From the NCBI RefSeq assembly GCF_010091925.1, contig NZ_WVID01000026.1, positions 1-64,000 on the forward strand: DNA of 64,000 nucleotides, written 5' to 3'. This DNA comes from Nostoc sp. B(2019) (lineage in GTDB: Bacteria; Cyanobacteriota; Cyanobacteriia; Cyanobacteriales; Nostocaceae). The notes under the pieces are model-generated. The model was not told the origin of the DNA and made no database searches. It worked only from the letters and a program-made list of their open reading frames with translations. The position numbers were made by a program, and so were the translations under genes. Shown one piece after another: positions 1 to 8,349 of the stretch; positions within the stretch are counted from its first letter, which is position 1; the number at the start of each line of letters is the position of its first letter.

Positions 1-323
1 TACAAAATTTAATCAAGCTTTTAAGGTTTGTAAAGCTGATAGGAGTTATTAGTTTTACTTATTTAATTAGGGTTGCGATCGCACGTAGTAACAGTATCCC
101 CACGGTATTAGAGCCAAATTGACAGCAAAGCCTAGCAAATTGTGAGATATTTCAGGGCGCGATCACCAAAGTCACTACCATTCTCGCTGAATCTACAGTT
201 GGCACAATTTACCTACTAACTACGTCAACTTTTCCAACTGTGCTAAGTCTGTTGTATTAGATATACAACAGATGCTCAGGGAATGAACGACTAACCAATT
301 CACCAATCTTTTAATAAGTTTAA
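1..323. other. Intergenic region upstream of the GHL10-type gene
   Basis: No convincing gene is visible in this stretch. It contains one HIP1 octamer (75-82) and a perfect palindrome at 248-272, listed separately. The 5' end may belong to a neighbouring gene's flank outside the window. Confidence 0.6.
248..272. promoter_or_regulatory. Perfect inverted repeat, possible operator
   Basis: Two 10-bp arms (TCTGTTGTAT and ATACAACAGA) flank a 5-nt spacer, about 50 bp before the start of the downstream secreted hydrolase gene. No T-run follows, so a terminator is unlikely. A dimeric-regulator site or an mRNA leader hairpin fits better. The palindrome is seen directly; its function is inferred. Confidence 0.4.
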
Positions 324-1526
324 ATGCCTGTAAACTATATGGTGAGAGGATTCCATTACAAGACACTACTCAAGTGTTTTTTCCCGCTCCTGGTTTTGAT
401 ATCGTTCGTCATAGTATTGCTAGTTGATAATTTTACGCCTGCGATCGCGCAGTTACCCCGTCAGGAAATTCGCGGGGTTTGGATGACCAACAATGATTTT
501 GACACCCTCAAAGATCGAGACAAGGTGAAGGATGCCGTCACCCAACTGCGACGGCTAAATTTCAATACTATTTATTCTGTGGTGTGGAATTCTGGCTATG
601 TGATGTATCCTAGCGCTGTGGCACAACGTGCAGGTATCCAACCATTTGTCTTGCGAGGTGCAGATGGACATGATATTCTTGCAGACTTGATTGCCCAAGC
701 CCATCGTCAGGGATTACTTGTAATTCCCTGGTTTGAGTTTGGTTTCATGGCTCCCCCAACCTCAGAACTAGCGTTAAATCATCCAGATTGGTTCACACAA
801 AAGCCAGATGGTAGCCAAACTTCAATTAGCGCTGCGGGTGAAGTGATGTGGCTCAATCCTTTTCATCCAGAAGTACAGCAGTTTATTCGCAATCTCGTGC
901 TGGAAATCGTCAGCCAATATGATGCCGATGGTATTCAGTTTGACGATCACATGAGTTTGCCCTACGAATTTGGCTACGATAAATACACGGTTGACTTATA
1001 CACCAAAGAAACCAAAAATAATCCCCCGACAAATCCTCAAGACCAAGCATGGATGCGCTGGCGAGCAGATAAAATCACGGCGTTTATGGTACAACTCAAT
1101 CAGGCTGTAAAAGCCGTAAAACCCCAAGCAATCTTCTCCGTTTCTCCCAATTACTACGATTTTGCTTACAAATTTCAACTGCAAGATTGGCTTGCTTGGA
1201 TGCGGCTCAATATTGTGGACGAGCTAATTGTGCAAATTTATCGTCCCAATCTCCAAAGTTTTATCGCTAAGATTTCCCGTCCAGAAATTAAAGAAGCTCA
1301 GAAAATGATTCCAACTGGAGTTGGAATTATGGCAGGGTTACAAAATAATCGAGTTCCCATGCAACAAATTAAGTCCCAGGTGCGGGCAGCCCAAGAACGT
1401 GGTTTGGGTATAGCCTTCTTCTACTACAAAAGCCTTTGGGATGATGCCCCAGAACCTTTACCTGCTCGTCAGTCTGCATTTCAAAGCTTCTTCCCTGCTC
1501 CCGCGTTCCGCTCTGCAATGGAATAA
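324..1526 (+). CDS. Secreted family 10 glycoside hydrolase-like protein (GHL10/DUF187)
   Basis: Predicted exported TIM-barrel hydrolase-like protein of 400 residues. A hydrophobic N-terminal segment (about residues 15-34) followed by AIA and Gln43 looks like a signal peptide. The mature part starts with the family hallmark EIRGVWMTN (about 48-56), has the strand PWFEFG near 135-140, and carries an acidic strand end DGIQFDDH (202-209) where catalytic acids lie in this family. GHL10 proteins are thought to act on cell-wall or extracellular glycans, but the substrate is not known here. ATG 324 is used; ATG 339 is an alternative, and neither has a clear Shine-Dalgarno. It converges on the ankyrin gene with a 29-bp gap. 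Confidence 0.85.
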   Translation: MPVNYMVRGFHYKTLLKCFFPLLVLISFVIVLLVDNFTPAIAQLPRQEIRGVWMTNNDFDTLKDRDKVKDAVTQLRRLNFNTIYSVVWNSGYVMYPSAVAQRAGIQPFVLRGADGHDILADLIAQAHRQGLLVIPWFEFGFMAPPTSELALNHPDWFTQKPDGSQTSISAAGEVMWLNPFHPEVQQFIRNLVLEIVSQYDADGIQFDDHMSLPYEFGYDKYTVDLYTKETKNNPPTNPQDQAWMRWRADKITAFMVQLNQAVKAVKPQAIFSVSPNYYDFAYKFQLQDWLAWMRLNIVDELIVQIYRPNLQSFIAKISRPEIKEAQKMIPTGVGIMAGLQNNRVPMQQIKSQVRAAQERGLGIAFFYYKSLWDDAPEPLPARQSAFQSFFPAPAFRSAME

Positions 1527-1555
1527 GTTTTCGGGATATGTGCGTAGACAAGAGG

Positions 1556-2839
1556 CTATTCCTGTGCTCCAGCTTTTTGCAAACTCCGTACTACGTTCCT
1601 ATATCCATTAAATTCGGCAATCATCAAAGCAGTATAACCTCCTCGGTTTTTCAAATTCACACCTGCCCCAGCTTGGAGTAGTATCTGCACAGCCTCACTA
1701 TAACCAGCTGAGGCAGCCCACATCAACGCTGTAGCCCCCGCTGAGTCCTGAAAATTCACATCTGCACCCTTTGTCAGCAGTAACTCTATCACCTCTGTGT
1801 AGTTACCTGTCGCTGCTTTGATTAAAGCAGTTTTGCCGTCATCTCCTGGAGTGTTCGGGTTAGCACCATACTCTAGCAGCAGCTTAACTGTTTTGGCGTG
1901 ACCCTGCGCTACCGCCAGCGTCAAAGGTATCTCACCGAGGTTTTTTTCATTAATATTCCCTCCAGAACGCAGCAGTGCCTCAACAATTTGGCTGTGCCCT
2001 TGTAACGCTGCTACGAGCAGTGGTGTATCACCCAGGCGGTTTCTAATTTGCACATCCGCACCTCGGTTAAGTAGCGCTTGCACCACGTCAACGTAGCCTT
2101 CTACAACGGCAATGTGTAGTGCAGTCTCACCGTCTTGGTCTTGGAGATTAATCTCGGCATCTCGATCTAGTAAAGCATTTGCGATCGCACTATGTCCCGC
2201 AGCGGCGGCGGCAAACAACGCAGTTCCACCACTGGAGTTTCTCATATTCACGTCAGCCCCTACCTCTAGCAGTGCTTGTACAACCTCTAAATGTCCCAAG
2301 TCTGCTGCTACCATTAAGGGCGTTTCACCCTCTTCATCTTGAATATTAACGTCTGCACCAGTTTGGAGGATTGCTTGAACAACTTCTATATTTCCCTGCT
2401 TAACTGCTAGTTTCAAAGCAGTATCATCATCTCTATCTGCGATATTCACTTGAGCACCAGCAGCCAATAATACTCTCACCACATCGACATAGCCTTTGAG
2501 TACTGCTGCCATCAAAGCTGTGCTGCCATCTTCATTAGTAGCATTCACCTCAGCACCTCTGGAGATTAAAAGCTGCACAATGTCAAGCTGTTTAGCACTG
2601 ACTGCTAACATCAAAGCAGTCAAACCATAGAGTTTTCTGGGCAAGTTAATATTTGCCCCAGCGTCCAGCAGTGATCGCACAATTTCGGTGTAACCTAAAT
2701 TGGCAGCAAACATTAATGCTGTAGTACCATTGCGATCGCACGCGTCTACCTTAGTACCAGCAGCTAGTAATGCACACAGCCGCTTGATATCACCGCTTTT
2801 AGCAGCTATTAGCAGTAAAGTCTTGTTGTTTTCAGTCAT
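1556..2839 (-). CDS. Ankyrin repeat protein
   Basis: 427 residues made almost entirely of about twelve to thirteen 33-residue ankyrin repeats, with recurrent GxTALMxAAxxGHxEVVxxLLxxGADVN patterns from near residue 5 to the end. No signal peptide, membrane segment or catalytic domain is visible, so it is probably a cytoplasmic protein-interaction scaffold. The partner cannot be deduced from the sequence. The length suits a repeat-only ankyrin protein. ATG 2839 gives a full first repeat. It stands alone, convergent with the upstream hydrolase gene. Confidence 0.93.
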   Translation of the reverse strand: MTENNKTLLLIAAKSGDIKRLCALLAAGTKVDACDRNGTTALMFAANLGYTEIVRSLLDAGANINLPRKLYGLTALMLAVSAKQLDIVQLLISRGAEVNATNEDGSTALMAAVLKGYVDVVRVLLAAGAQVNIADRDDDTALKLAVKQGNIEVVQAILQTGADVNIQDEEGETPLMVAADLGHLEVVQALLEVGADVNMRNSSGGTALFAAAAAGHSAIANALLDRDAEINLQDQDGETALHIAVVEGYVDVVQALLNRGADVQIRNRLGDTPLLVAALQGHSQIVEALLRSGGNINEKNLGEIPLTLAVAQGHAKTVKLLLEYGANPNTPGDDGKTALIKAATGNYTEVIELLLTKGADVNFQDSAGATALMWAASAGYSEAVQILLQAGAGVNLKNRGGYTALMIAEFNGYRNVVRSLQKAGAQE

Positions 2840-3161
2840 GAATGAGATCCCGCACAGGCGAGTTTTGTTCGTCTACCCTCAAAACTTAGTCTGAGATTGT
2901 TTATCCACTTTTGCAAGAGGGTGGACAAGAGGATGGAGAGCGGGAGGAGTGGGGAAGCAGGGGGAGAATAATAACTCACTACTAAGCACGGGCTAAACGC
3001 CTCGCTATCGGGCTTTAGCACCCAGTACTTTCAACGCAGGGGAAGCGGGGGAGCTTAATCTTCCTCATTTTTCTTATTCTGTTTCACTGTGTGCAACTTT
3101 AAGCACAGACAATAGAGTTATGCTAATTTTTATGAAGATTTAATACTTGGGCGAGGACACG
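2840..3161. other. Intergenic region with degenerate Nostoc-type repeats
   Basis: Contains a purine-rich tract (about 2917-2970), a half copy of the CTTTTGCAAGAGG repeat (near 2907-2920) also found at 17370-17496, and a copy of the AGCACGGGCTAAACGCC repeat (2985-3001). The latter recurs inverted at 5255-5271 and, altered, inside a kinase gene at 45836. It should also hold promoters for the divergent ankyrin and DUF4079 genes, but no clear -35/-10 pair was assigned. Confidence 0.6.
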
Positions 3162-3632
3162 ATGAGTTTGGAACTTTCTCCATCGGTTAAATATGGGCTG
3201 AACTTCTTTCACCCAGTGATGATGTGGGCGCTATTGGCACTCTCAATTTATGCTGCTTACTTGGGGCTGCAAGTACAGCGTACCAGAAATGCTCAGGGTG
3301 AAGAAAAAAAAGAACTGATCAAAGGTAGATATAACGTTAGACACTACCAAATGGGATCTATACTTTTAGCTTTAATGGTGGCAGGTGCGATCGGTGGTAT
3401 GGCTGTCACCTACATCAATAATGGTAAGTTGTTTGTGGGGCCTCACCTGCTAGCAGGGCTAGGTATGACAGGTCTGATTGCATTTTCTGCTTCCTTGTCT
3501 CCTTATATGCAAAAAGGAGCAAATTGGGCACGCGCAACTCATATTCTGCTGAATTTTGCACTTTTAGGGCTTTTCCTTTGGCAGGCTATCTCTGGCGTGC
3601 AAATTGTCCAAAAAATTCTTACTCAGGCGTAG
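3162..3632 (+). CDS. DUF4079 family membrane protein
   Basis: 156-residue integral membrane protein, recognised as a cyanobacterial/plant DUF4079 protein. It has four hydrophobic segments (about residues 15-35, 63-82, 92-112 and 125-148), with a basic loop ending in KGRYNVRHYQMG between the first two. DUF4079 proteins resemble cytochrome b561/ferric-reductase-like helices, but their function is unsettled. ATG 3162 is chosen over an upstream TTG at 3147 because GAGG sits six bases before it. The 3' end converges on a DUF1997 gene across a hairpin. Confidence 0.85.
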   Translation: MSLELSPSVKYGLNFFHPVMMWALLALSIYAAYLGLQVQRTRNAQGEEKKELIKGRYNVRHYQMGSILLALMVAGAIGGMAVTYINNGKLFVGPHLLAGLGMTGLIAFSASLSPYMQKGANWARATHILLNFALLGLFLWQAISGVQIVQKILTQA

Positions 3633-3638
3633 TCAGTA

Positions 3639-3684
3639 GTCAAGAGTCCAAAGTCCAAAGTTTTTTTGACTCTTGACTCTTGAC
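3639..3684. terminator. Bidirectional hairpin between convergent genes
   Basis: GTCAAGAGTC (3639-3648) pairs with GACTCTTGAC (3668-3677), and a second overlapping copy of the right arm lies at 3675-3684. A run of seven T precedes the right arm. The position between two convergent stop codons fits a shared terminator, though the T-run is inside the loop for the plus-strand transcript, so this is a tentative call. Confidence 0.45.
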
Positions 3685-3691
3685 CATTAAT

Positions 3692-4375
3692 TCACCACTT
3701 TTTCTTGGAATTAACAGGAAAGGGTATTCCCAAAAATTGATGAAAATCTTCTTGAACTTTGCGAGTTAAGCGGCGGGAGACTTGGCGGACTATTTGGTTA
3801 AGTAAGCGATCGCCTGTAGATTGAATTAAAGACTTAGGTAATCGCTGAATAAACCTGGGAAAGTGAAGATCTACTACCAAATCCAATTCCCATTCAACTC
3901 GTGTAACCTGACTCTCACTGGTGTAAACATCATCTACCACGTTTTCTATTAACTGTAGCGCTGCCCGGTAGTCTACGTCATAACCAGGAGGTTGGTAGTT
4001 AGGAATAGGAATTGTACGGATGCGGTAAATACCCTCCTGTGGAGGTAATAATTCCAAACCAATTTTCGGTTCTACCTCATAACCAAAAGAAGCAAAACGA
4101 CCAATTACTAAAGCGTAGCCATTTTCTCCCAGTGGTTGCACCTTCATCGGTTCAGCGCAGCGTGAAAACCATGAGGCGTGAGCATTAAGATACTCCGCCA
4201 CCTGATGTGCTGGAGCAGGCATTTCCATAAAGTCTTGATAACGACCGTAAAATTTTGTTAGCGTCGTTACATTTGCTTCTGTTAATGCATTCTCAACTTC
4301 TGGTTGGCTAGATACCACAGGTAAAACTGCTTTTGTTATTTCTAAGGATTGATATTCGCCGTTTGTCGAAAGCAT
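3692..4375 (-). CDS. DUF1997 domain-containing protein
   Basis: 227 residues, matching the DUF1997 family found in cyanobacteria and plastids. Typical family features are the motif around residues 42-50 (FYGRYQDFM), the segment IPIPNYQPPGYDVDYRA, and the central block ending VEWELDLVVDLHFPRFIQRLP. The C-terminus has an amphipathic, basic helix (QIVRQVSRRLTRKVQEDFHQF). There is no signal peptide or membrane helix. The molecular function is unknown. The fold resembles a START/polyketide-cyclase-like shape, which is inference only. The gene appears monocistronic. Confidence 0.82.
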   Translation of the reverse strand: MLSTNGEYQSLEITKAVLPVVSSQPEVENALTEANVTTLTKFYGRYQDFMEMPAPAHQVAEYLNAHASWFSRCAEPMKVQPLGENGYALVIGRFASFGYEVEPKIGLELLPPQEGIYRIRTIPIPNYQPPGYDVDYRAALQLIENVVDDVYTSESQVTRVEWELDLVVDLHFPRFIQRLPKSLIQSTGDRLLNQIVRQVSRRLTRKVQEDFHQFLGIPFPVNSKKKW

Positions 4376-4560
4376 AAATGCAGTAATGTATATATTTATT
4401 TTGGCGTTTGTCTATATTAATAATTCCCAGCTTGCTTGGATCGTTTCGCACTAATATCCTATTTTGACGGAAACCTCAATAATCTGCCATCAGCTCCATA
4501 GAATTACTAAAATTAAAGAACTGAACAAGCACACATTAGTTTCCCAGGATAGCGTTGATC

Positions 4561-5220
4561 ATGAAAGCATTTGTAGCAGGAGCAACAGGTGAGACAGGTC
4601 GCCGGATTGTGCAACAGCTAATAGCGCGGAATATTCCCGTCCGAGCCTTGGTAAGGGATACGGAGAAAGCTAGGGGGATTCTGCCTCCAGAAACAGAATT
4701 GGTGACAGGTGACGTGTTACAACCAGAAAGTTTGACTGCTGCTTTGGGAGACAGTACAGTCCTGCTGTGTGCTACTGGCGCACAACCTAGCTTTGACCCC
4801 ACTGGCCCCTACAAGGTGGATTTTGAAGGTACTAAAAATTTAGTAGATGCTGCTAAGGCAAAAGGAATTAAGCATTTTGTCTTTGTTTCTTCTTTGTGTA
4901 CTTCCCAGTTGTTCCATCCGCTGAACTTGTTTTGGCTGATTCTGGTGTGGAAAAAGCAAGCTGAGGAGTACATTCAGAAAAGTGGTCTTACATATACGAT
5001 TGTGCGACCTGGTGGGTTGAAAAATGAAGATAACTCCAATCCCATTGTGATGCAGAGTGCTGATACATTGTTCGACGGTAGTATTCCTAGGGAAAAAGTC
5101 GCTCAAGTTTGCGTTGAGGCGCTATTTGAACCAGCCGCAGGTAATAAAATTGTTGAGGTTGTTGCTAAACCAGAGGCTACCTCTAAGAGTTTTGAGGAGC
5201 TATTTGCTAACGTCGCCTGA
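4561..5220 (+). CDS. NAD(P)-binding atypical SDR (NmrA/Ycf39-like)
   Basis: 219-residue Rossmann protein. The N-terminus MKAFVAGATGETGRRI carries the GATGxTG dinucleotide-binding signature of atypical short-chain dehydrogenases. VRALVRD follows (residues about 30-36), then a strand with the FVFVSSL motif near 103-109. The tail TYTIVRPGGLKNED (about 144-157) is typical of plant and cyanobacterial NAD(P)H-binding proteins of unknown substrate. No YxxxK catalytic pair is obvious. ATG 4561 is preferred; a TTG two codons upstream lies closer to an AGGA, so the exact start is uncertain. Confidence 0.85.
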   Translation: MKAFVAGATGETGRRIVQQLIARNIPVRALVRDTEKARGILPPETELVTGDVLQPESLTAALGDSTVLLCATGAQPSFDPTGPYKVDFEGTKNLVDAAKAKGIKHFVFVSSLCTSQLFHPLNLFWLILVWKKQAEEYIQKSGLTYTIVRPGGLKNEDNSNPIVMQSADTLFDGSIPREKVAQVCVEALFEPAAGNKIVEVVAKPEATSKSFEELFANVA

Positions 5221-5625
5221 TTAAATAGTGCTGAGTGCTGAAGCGCGGTAGCGGGGCGTTTAGCCCGTGCTGAGTTAGGAGTTGCTCTTTCAAGATGTAT
5301 TGTATTTTTCTTGGTGTCTTTGTCTTGAAAAGTTACGCTCGTTCCTCTCTACGAGACGCTGCGCGAACGCTACGCTATCGCTATCACTTCTCTACGAGGT
5401 GAATCTCTCTTACCCAACCACCTGTGAGTAGTTTGAATTTTGAGCGTTTGCGATCGCCAAAACTAAAACAGAGAAATTTGTTGATTAGTGCTGGAGGTTT
5501 AGCAGGTTTTGCGATCGCCAGCTTAATCGGTTTTGATGGCGGGCCAGCTATGATCAGAGAAATCTTACCCAATCAAAGTCTCAAGATGGGTTGCAGGTTC
5601 GATTTCAACATAGGTGAAATGTTTT
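5221..5625. other. Repeat-bearing intergenic region
   Basis: Holds an inverted copy (5255-5271) of the AGCACGGGCTAAACGCC repeat, a half copy of the CTTGGTGTCTTTGTG repeat near 5311-5325, and a GC-rich palindromic stretch around 5340-5398. An open frame from GTG 5424 could encode a short protein with one hydrophobic stretch, but it overlaps the next gene out of frame and is not accepted as a gene. Confidence 0.55.
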
Positions 5626-6396
5626 ATGACACTGCAAATAGACCTAAATTTACCCGAAGAAGTTTGGCAACGTTTGCAAACAGCGAAAGCAATTGTCAAT
5701 CAAAGTGTTAACTCTATAACTAACTCAGCACAGCAAGTTGGTGAATCTTTAAAGGAAACTGCAACTACAACGAGCGACAGAGCAATTAATACAGTTACAA
5801 CAACCTTAGAACAAAGTTGGCAAACAGCTGAGCAAATTAAGAGTACAACATCGGGAGCAGTGAAAGATGCGTCAGCGGAGCTCGCCGAAGGCATCGCTTC
5901 TTCTGCGAGTGATTGGCTAACACAACATCCTGGATTTTTTAGATTAGTTCAAATACTAGCTTGGGCGGCTAATCACCCAATTATTAGCTTAGTAATTCTG
6001 CTTCTCGCACTGTCTTTACTTTGGAGCATTATCAAGGCAATTGTACGTTTGATTGAAACAGCTAGTTGGTCAATACTCCAAGTACCATTAAAATTAATTC
6101 AGGCATTTATTAAAGTTAGCTTTCTCTCTTTAAATAAAGTTGGCAATTTTGCTGTTCAAAGAATTACAGATAATAAAAAAACTGATAATATGCCAGCTTT
6201 GCTACCTGTGAATTCTCTAACAATTTACAAAGATAAACAACAACGCTTAGCAGAAATCTCTAGTCGCTTAGAGGCTATTCAAAAGGAACAAAATGAGCTT
6301 TTACAAGAAGCAGCAGACTTGATTGCTTCAGATGCAATTGATGTAAAAGTTCCAGAAATTAAACCGCTAAAAACCTTTGAATCACATCTTGGCTGA
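5626..6396 (+). CDS. Membrane-anchored helical protein of unknown function
   Basis: 256 residues of no recognised family. Residues about 10-75 are polar, Ser/Thr/Gln-rich and predicted helical, reminiscent of apolipoprotein/LEA-like helices. A strongly hydrophobic segment lies near residues 120-140 (NHPIISLVILLLALSLLW). A C-terminal coiled coil (about 205-240, QQRLAEISSRLEAIQKEQ) follows. ATG 5626 is favoured, with AGGTG about nine bases upstream; GTG 5614 is an alternative. The last 38 bp overlap the 3' end of urtE on the other strand. Residues near 85-95 are encoded by a palindromic Nostoc repeat. Confidence 0.7.
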   Translation: MTLQIDLNLPEEVWQRLQTAKAIVNQSVNSITNSAQQVGESLKETATTTSDRAINTVTTTLEQSWQTAEQIKSTTSGAVKDASAELAEGIASSASDWLTQHPGFFRLVQILAWAANHPIISLVILLLALSLLWSIIKAIVRLIETASWSILQVPLKLIQAFIKVSFLSLNKVGNFAVQRITDNKKTDNMPALLPVNSLTIYKDKQQRLAEISSRLEAIQKEQNELLQEAADLIASDAIDVKVPEIKPLKTFESHLG

Positions 6397-7057
6397 GTTC
6401 ATCGGTTGAACCAGAGGCGACAATCCCACCTTTTTGCATAGCGTAATAGTAATCAGCCTGACGGACAAAGTGCAAGTGTTGCTCTACCAATAAGACAGAA
6501 ATACCTGTGGTTTCGATGATGCGACGGACTGCGGCTTCAATTTCTAGGATAATGGAGGGTTGAATACCTTCTGTAGGTTCATCCAATACAAGTAATTGGG
6601 GTTGTCCCATTAAAGCACGTGCGATCGCTAATTGTTGCTGCTGTCCCCCACTCAAATCACCACCCATCCTCGAAAGCATAGTTTTTAACACTGGGAATAA
6701 GCTAAAAATTTCTTCTGGAATTTCTACTTTTTTTACTGGTTTGCGTCTGGCTTCCAACCCCAGCAGCAGATTTTCTTTGACTGTCAGACGGGGGATAATT
6801 TCTCGTCCTTGGGGGACATAACCAATTCCCAACTTTGCTCTTTGGTCTGGGGATTTTGAGTTGATTAATTCTTCAGCTAAGTTAATAGTACCGCTACGGG
6901 ATTTGAGTAAACCCATAATTGTTTTGAGTAAAGTAGATTTCCCTACGCCATTGCGTCCAATTAGGCAAACCATTTGCCCAGATGGCACGCTTAAATCTAC
7001 ATTGCGGAGAATGTGGCTTTCGCCGTAGTAAACGTTAAGGTTAGAGATTTTTAGCAT
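6359..7057 (-). CDS. urtE: Urea ABC transporter ATP-binding protein UrtE
   Basis: 232-residue ABC ATPase of the LivF/UrtE type, the second nucleotide-binding subunit of the high-affinity urea importer. Walker A GRNGVGKST (about 34-42), the signature LSGGQQQQLAIARAL, Walker B LLVLDEPTEGIQPS and the H-loop VEQHLHF are intact. IGYVPQGREI is typical of LivF/UrtE. It belongs with urtABCD upstream but is separated from urtD by a 2.8-kb restriction-modification cassette. It may therefore need its own promoter or read-through. No strong Shine-Dalgarno precedes ATG 7057. Confidence 0.95.
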   Translation of the reverse strand: MLKISNLNVYYGESHILRNVDLSVPSGQMVCLIGRNGVGKSTLLKTIMGLLKSRSGTINLAEELINSKSPDQRAKLGIGYVPQGREIIPRLTVKENLLLGLEARRKPVKKVEIPEEIFSLFPVLKTMLSRMGGDLSGGQQQQLAIARALMGQPQLLVLDEPTEGIQPSIILEIEAAVRRIIETTGISVLLVEQHLHFVRQADYYYAMQKGGIVASGSTDELSQDVIQRFLAV

Positions 7058-7212
7058 TAGAAATTACTATATTAAAATTTTATGCAGAGGTACAGAGAGA
7101 AAGATACAGTTGTCATACTTTTGTATAAGATAGGAACATTCGGATGCGTTATCGTTATTTGTTCATGCTCACTTAACTGTGTAGTCATCAATAAAATATT
7201 GATGAAAATGTT

Positions 7213-8325
7213 TTACTTTACAACGAAAATAACATCTGTTAACGCACTAAATGCTTGTGGTTTACCAGGATAATTAAAATTCATCTTTAAATCTGATATT
7301 TGCTTGGAGCTAAAAGCATCAAGAAAAGTATTTATCGTAGGTGTTAAAAGGTCTAAGTTCCTTTTAAGTTTCCACGAGCTTGAAAAATCATTCATATCAA
7401 TTAGTACAAGAAACAAGCGATTTTCTGAGCCAAAGCGCATTTCTCCCTGATTCTCATACAACCATTTTGCTAGATTTTTAGGATTTTGTTGAGCCTCATT
7501 AACAATTGCCATATTTTCAGATTTTAACTGATCAAGAACAGATTTAGATGCATTGTCATTTCGATCTTTTAACTTTTCAGTTATTTCATAATATGTATTG
7601 GAAGCTTTTGCTGTTTTATCAAAGTTAATTGAAAGCTCTTTTGCTTTTTTCTTTAAAAAAGTGAGATCAACAGGAAGATTCTTTTGCTTCCTCTTTAATT
7701 TTAAATATTCTGACGGAAAATAAGTAACCTTTAAATCAAAAGGTATATTTTCGATGAAAAAATCAACACTCTTAATTTGCCCAACAGTAGCTAAAATAGA
7801 TGGATGCGATTTAAAGATATGCTCAATTAAAATACTAGACCAATGGTTATACCAACTATTCAATACATATCCTTGAATAACGCGATTTATCTCTGTTTCA
7901 AACTTAGACATCAATATTTCATAAGATATGATATCTTTCGTTTTCACATAATGGCTTACCAAGTATTTATCCAGTGAATTTTGATAATCACCTCCCCATT
8001 CAAATATTTTCAATTTATATAATTCAGAAACAAGGCTTTCCTTATTTAAGGCTTCCAATATTTGTAAATTCTTTTCCTTAATATATAAATCTAATTGCTG
8101 ATGAGACTGAGATAGGTTAGATTGCAAAAGTAGAAATAACTCTTCAAACTGTCCATTTAAGGTGCTAGTATTTAAGACCAATGAATATTTTTTGACAAAT
8201 TCTGAAACTAGTTCTTTTCTTATGATTGATTTAGTTTTTAACCACAATTGACCTGCATAATCTGTATTAAATTCTGTTAAATGCTCGCTGTCATATAATT
8301 CTTTCCAATAAGAAAAATCTTTCAT
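7213..8325 (-). CDS. Putative type II restriction endonuclease (PD-(D/E)XK-like)
   Basis: 370 residues with no named family recognised. A nuclease-core signature is visible: Glu168 in a helix, then SVDFFIENIPFDLKVTYF, in which Asp188, Asp197 and Lys199 form a D-x(8)-D-L-K arrangement. A later hydrophobic strand (NRLFLVLIDMND) could complete the core. The rest is Lys/Asn-rich and helical, with no membrane segment. The start codon lies 24 bp after the methyltransferase stop, so the two are probably co-transcribed. That context plus the motif make a cognate endonuclease likely. The recognition sequence cannot be read from the protein. Confidence 0.65.
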   Translation of the reverse strand: MKDFSYWKELYDSEHLTEFNTDYAGQLWLKTKSIIRKELVSEFVKKYSLVLNTSTLNGQFEELFLLLQSNLSQSHQQLDLYIKEKNLQILEALNKESLVSELYKLKIFEWGGDYQNSLDKYLVSHYVKTKDIISYEILMSKFETEINRVIQGYVLNSWYNHWSSILIEHIFKSHPSILATVGQIKSVDFFIENIPFDLKVTYFPSEYLKLKRKQKNLPVDLTFLKKKAKELSINFDKTAKASNTYYEITEKLKDRNDNASKSVLDQLKSENMAIVNEAQQNPKNLAKWLYENQGEMRFGSENRLFLVLIDMNDFSSSWKLKRNLDLLTPTINTFLDAFSSKQISDLKMNFNYPGKPQAFSALTDVIFVVK

Positions 8326-8349
8326 GGCAAATCTTCAAATATCTTCATC

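Noticed and set aside
2836-3021. 61-codon minus-strand frame upstream of the ankyrin gene
   Set aside because: It lies across purine-rich and repeat DNA with no ribosome-binding site; composition looks non-coding.
5424-5711. 95-codon open frame with one hydrophobic segment
   Set aside because: It overlaps the better-supported gene starting at 5626 in another frame and its last third is only a shadow of that gene. No ribosome-binding site or recognisable family was found.
7082-7273. Short open frame between urtE and the endonuclease gene
   Set aside because: It has no ribosome-binding site, begins in repeat-like DNA, overlaps the endonuclease 3' end on the other strand and has no protein-like composition.
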